Shown piece after piece: positions 7,763-9,563 of a stretch of 9,563 nt of DNA (within the stretch, counting starts at the first letter, position 1; the number at the start of each line of letters is the position of its first letter). The translations under genes and the position numbers were made by a program. The notes beneath the pieces were generated by a model. That model ran no database searches. It was not told where the DNA came from and saw only the letters and a list, made by a program, of their open reading frames with translations. Origin of the DNA: Akkermansiaceae bacterium UBA2381 (GTDB lineage Bacteria; Verrucomicrobiota; Verrucomicrobiia; Verrucomicrobiales; DEV007); assembly GCA_002344215.1 (NCBI GenBank), contig DDSV01000053.1, positions 3,465-13,027 of the forward strand. The letters run 5' to 3'.

Positions 7763-7858
7763 CCCCGGGAAGGATGCCGCCCTCACGCTTCATTGATACG
7801 ATGAAGTTTGGGCAAATCGGTCCGTCCCGCGCAGGCGGGGCGCACCGTTCGCGTGAGC

Positions 7859-8042
7859 CTGCCGGGGCCAGATGTTCGGACTCCGCATTTCCCGCGCCTT
7901 CCGGCGCTGCCTCGCCCCTCGCCTTCACCCCCGGCGGACCGGAGATTGGCTTTGCACCCGCCTGATGCGGGCTGGGGGTCTGTGATGCGTTACCGCAGCG
8001 TAACTGTGGCCGGTTTGCACGGCCTTCCCTGTTTCCCGGCAG
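7859..8042 (-). ncRNA. Cobalamin (adenosylcobalamin-type) riboswitch in the btuB leader
   Basis: On the - strand the conserved class-I parts occur in order. TGCCGGGAAACAGGGAA (about 8041-8025) holds the invariant AGGGAA. Next is a hairpin GGCCG-TGCAAAC-CGGCC (8024-8008), matching the GGTGCAAATCC element, then CGCTGCGGTAACG. After that come GCCAATCT and GGGTGAAGGC, the counterpart of GCCACTG...GGGAAGGC. Last is the B12 box GAGTCCGAACATCTGG (within 7866-7886). The ends close with a perfect 8 bp stem, CTGCCGGG (8042-8035) with CCCGGCAG (7866-7859). This RNA binds a B12 cofactor and normally lowers expression of the gene behind it, here btuB 171 bases downstream. The order and spacing make the family secure; the outer limits and the exact ligand preference are not. 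Confidence 0.9.
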
Positions 8043-8091
8043 TGATGAAAGAACGTCAGGCAGTCCCAGCCTGCGGGCCGGGCCCGTCCTG

Positions 8092-8140
8092 CCAAGCTTA
8101 TTTCATATCAGCGAATTCTGATGCGTGGATATGTTGCTTG
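8092..8140. promoter_or_regulatory. AT-rich divergent promoter region for btuB (-) and methionine synthase (+)
   Basis: This is the only AT-rich stretch in the 484-base gap between the two divergent genes, so both promoters probably lie here. It contains an inverted repeat ATCAG-cgaatt-CTGAT (8107-8122) that could be an operator. On the - strand, TTGGCA (just left of 8144) and a CAGAAT-like hexamer are a weak -35/-10 pair that would place the start ahead of the riboswitch. No strong consensus promoter was found on either strand. Between this stretch and the riboswitch are two GC hairpins, CAGGC/GCCTG (8057-8073) and CGGGCC/GGCCCG (8074-8086). Confidence 0.35.
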
Positions 8141-8172
8141 CCAACCGGCGGGCTTTACCCTGTGCTGCCCCC

Positions 8173-9222
8173 ATGTCCGTCCACCCCCTCGAAGCCCTTT
8201 TCCGCGAGCGCATCGCCGTGCTCGACGGTGCGATGGGTTCGATGATCCAGACCTGCAACCTCACCGAGGCCGACTTCCGCGGCGACCGCTTCCGCGACCA
8301 CCCGCACGACCTCAAGGGCAACAACGACCTGCTCTGCCTCACCCGGCCCGACGTCATCGAACGCATCCACGCGGACTACTTCGCCGCCGGGGCCGACATC
8401 GTGGAGACCAACACCTTCAGCTCCACGAGCATCGCGCAGGCGGATTACAAACTCGAGGCCATCGTCACCGACCTCAACGCCGCCGCCGTCGCCTGTGCCC
8501 GCCGCGCCGCGCAGGCCACCGAGGCCGCCACCCCCGGCCGGCGCTGTTTCGTCGCCGGCGCCATTGGCCCGCTCAACCGCACGCTCTCGATGTCGCCCGA
8601 CGTCAACCGGCCCGACTTCCGCGCCGTGACCTGGGACCAGGTGCTCGCCGCCTACACGGAACAGATCCGCGCCCTTGTGGCCGGCGGCGTGGACGCGCTG
8701 CTGGTCGAGACGATTTTCGACACGCTCAACTGCAAGGCTGCCCTGTTCGCCATCGAGTCCGTCTTCGAGGAAACCGGCACCCGCCTGCCCGTGATGATCA
8801 GCGTGACCATCACCGACGCCTCCGGCCGCACGCTCTCCGGCCAGACCATCGGCGCCTTCTACCACAGCATCCGCCACGCCCGCCCCTTCTCCGTCGGCAT
8901 CAATTGTGCGCTCGGCGGCGCCGCGATGCGTCCCTATGTCGAGGAACTCGCCGGCCTCGCCGAGTGCCACGTCACCTGCTACCCCAACGCCGGCCTGCCC
9001 AATGCCTTCGGCGGCTACGACGAGACGCCCGCCGACATGGCCGCCGTCCTCGGTGAATTTGCCCGTGCCGGTTTCGTCAACCTGGTCGGCGGCTGCTGCG
9101 GCTCCACGCCCGACCACATCCGCGCCATCGCCGCCGCGGTAAAGGGCCTCCCGCCACGCGCCGCCGTCAAGGCCGCCCCCGCCCTCCGCCTCAGCGGCCT
9201 CGAACCCCTCAGCATCGCCTGA
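8173..9222 (+). CDS. metH: Homocysteine S-methyltransferase module of a split B12-dependent methionine synthase
   Basis: This 349-residue protein is the homocysteine-binding, zinc-dependent module of cobalamin-dependent methionine synthase. The N-terminus carries the MetH signature RIAVLDGAMGSMIQTCNLTE, followed by GNNDLLCLTRPDVIERIH, GADIVETNTFSST and FVAGAIGPLN. The three zinc ligands are present: Cys245 in INCALGG, and Cys308 and Cys309 in GGCCGSTP. The last residues, LRLSGLEPLSIA, match the linker that in full-length MetH leads directly into the pterin-binding domain, so the protein stops exactly at a domain boundary. ATG 8173 is chosen because the family's first block starts just after it; no ribosome binding site is visible. 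The other module begins 117 bases downstream in the same frame. It is divergent from the riboswitch-controlled B12 receptor. It could also be read as a stand-alone homocysteine methyltransferase, but the MetH linker argues for a split MetH. Confidence 0.92.
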   Translation: MSVHPLEALFRERIAVLDGAMGSMIQTCNLTEADFRGDRFRDHPHDLKGNNDLLCLTRPDVIERIHADYFAAGADIVETNTFSSTSIAQADYKLEAIVTDLNAAAVACARRAAQATEAATPGRRCFVAGAIGPLNRTLSMSPDVNRPDFRAVTWDQVLAAYTEQIRALVAGGVDALLVETIFDTLNCKAALFAIESVFEETGTRLPVMISVTITDASGRTLSGQTIGAFYHSIRHARPFSVGINCALGGAAMRPYVEELAGLAECHVTCYPNAGLPNAFGGYDETPADMAAVLGEFARAGFVNLVGGCCGSTPDHIRAIAAAVKGLPPRAAVKAAPALRLSGLEPLSIA

Positions 9223-9227
9223 CAAAA

Positions 9228-9321
9228 TCGTTCTCGTTCCTCGTTCTCGTAATTTTTCTCCACCCATCCTGCGAAACCCTCCTGACCCCGAGAAAACGAG
9301 AATGATTACGAGAACGAAGAA
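9228..9321. repeat. Imperfect 24-base inverted repeat built of TCGTTC-like units, between the two metH parts
   Basis: Arms 9237-9260 and 9298-9321 are complementary at 21 of 24 positions, including a perfect 13-base core (9241-9253 with 9305-9317), and enclose 37 bases. TCGTTCTCGT also occurs as a direct repeat at 9228 and 9241, and a GAGAA/CGAGAA pattern recurs in the right arm. The stretch is AT-richer and simpler than the genes around it. It fills most of the 117-base spacer and could form a long hairpin in the metH transcript. The appearance is that of a dispersed miniature repeat; copies elsewhere cannot be seen here. Confidence 0.75.
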
Positions 9322-9339
9322 AGATTGCCCAAGCATCCC

Positions 9340-9563
9340 GTGACCCAATCCGCCTCCAATTTCATCATCATCGGCGAGCGCACCAACATCACCGGTTCGC
9401 CGAAGTTCGCCAAGGCCCTCAAGGCCGGCGACTGGGACGCCTGCCTCGCCATCGCGAAGCAGCAGGTGGAGAGTGGCGCCAACATCCTCGACATCAACGT
9501 GGACGAGGCGCTCATCGACGGCGAGGCGACGATGGTGAAGTTCCTCAACCTCATCGCCGCCGA
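9340..9563 (+). CDS. metH: Methionine synthase, pterin-binding part (3' end outside window)
   Basis: The visible 74 codons encode the start of the methyltetrahydrofolate-binding domain of B12-dependent methionine synthase, which moves the methyl group from methyl-THF to cobalamin. FIIIGERTNITGSPKFAKAL, then AKQQVESGANILDINVDEAL, and GEATMVKFLNLIAA follow the order in E. coli MetH (VGERTNVTGS, ARQQVENGAQIIDINMDEGM, AAMVRFLNLIAG). The start is most likely GTG 9340; TTG 9325, with the purine-rich GAAGAAAG before it, is an alternative, and there is no in-frame ATG. The gene continues beyond the window, where cobalamin-binding and activation domains would be expected. It lies in the same frame as the homocysteine module but is separated by stops at 9220, 9250 and 9283. 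It is probably co-transcribed with that module. Confidence 0.88.
   Translation, partial: MTQSASNFIIIGERTNITGSPKFAKALKAGDWDACLAIAKQQVESGANILDINVDEALIDGEATMVKFLNLIAA

Noticed and set aside
7689..7928. N-terminal extension of the receptor to 7928
   Set aside because: It would place about 80 residues before a clear signal peptide and translate through the B12 box of the riboswitch.
8043..8172. SAM or SAH riboswitch upstream of the methionine synthase gene
   Set aside because: No conserved SAM-I, SAM-II or SAH core could be recognised on the + strand; only short GC hairpins and an AT-rich promoter-like stretch are present.
9228..9321. CRISPR array or insertion sequence in the metH spacer
   Set aside because: There is no regular repeat-spacer pattern and no transposase; the structure is a single imperfect inverted repeat of short units.
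9220..9340. Stop-codon readthrough joining the two metH parts into one protein
   Set aside because: Although the frame is shared and the first stop is TGA followed by C, two more in-frame stops (9250, 9283) follow.
1..9563. A novel defence or biosynthetic system
   Set aside because: Every gene belongs to a known housekeeping or B12-related family; the unusual features lie in gene structure and inserted repeats, not in an unknown gene set.

Overview
The window is high-GC bacterial DNA holding seven protein-coding genes: partial recA (5' end missing), recX and alaS on the + strand; ilvA and a TonB-dependent B12 receptor (btuB-like) on the - strand; and a two-part B12-dependent methionine synthase on the + strand, whose second part runs off the right edge. 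The best-supported RNA element is a class-I cobalamin riboswitch in the leader of the receptor gene. No tRNA, rRNA, CRISPR array or transposase was seen.

Organism. From alaS rightwards the sequence reads like a Verrucomicrobiota genome, probably Opitutaceae-like. AlaRS has the Verrucomicrobiota/Bacteroidota-style blocks, aspartate and leucine are mostly GAC and CTC, starts lack clear Shine-Dalgarno sequences, and short palindromic repeats sit between genes. The left 1.25 kb does not fit this. RecA carries blocks typical of beta/gammaproteobacteria, recA-recX-alaS is the classic gammaproteobacterial gene order, and codon use changes near the recX/alaS boundary. This is either acquired DNA or a chimeric assembly join, and the sequence alone cannot decide. 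Taxonomic statements rest on remembered family signatures, not on a search.

Layout. 1-1243: end of recA and overlapping recX (recombination and its modulator). 1274-4033: alaS, with two unusual in-frame patches: a segment of about 42% GC (2491-2620) and a four-unit heptamer repeat (3033-3060). 4034-4194: convergent gap with two GC-rich palindromes. 4195-5703 (-): biosynthetic threonine deaminase. 5814-7688 (-): TonB-dependent outer-membrane receptor. 7689-8172: leader and divergent promoter region with the riboswitch (about 7859-8042, - strand). 8173-9222: homocysteine-binding module of methionine synthase. 9223-9339: repeat-bearing spacer. 9340-9563: start of the methyl-THF/cobalamin part of methionine synthase.

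How the genes relate. The right half is a small B12 unit: a B12-sensing RNA controls a receptor that imports B12, and the divergently transcribed neighbour is the B12-dependent methionine synthase that uses it. ilvA starts isoleucine synthesis from threonine and lies downstream of the receptor on the same strand. I saw no convincing new multi-gene system. The most unusual points are the split of methionine synthase at its interdomain linker by an inverted-repeat spacer that keeps frame, the repeat-like insertions inside alaS, and the change of character at the recX/alaS boundary.
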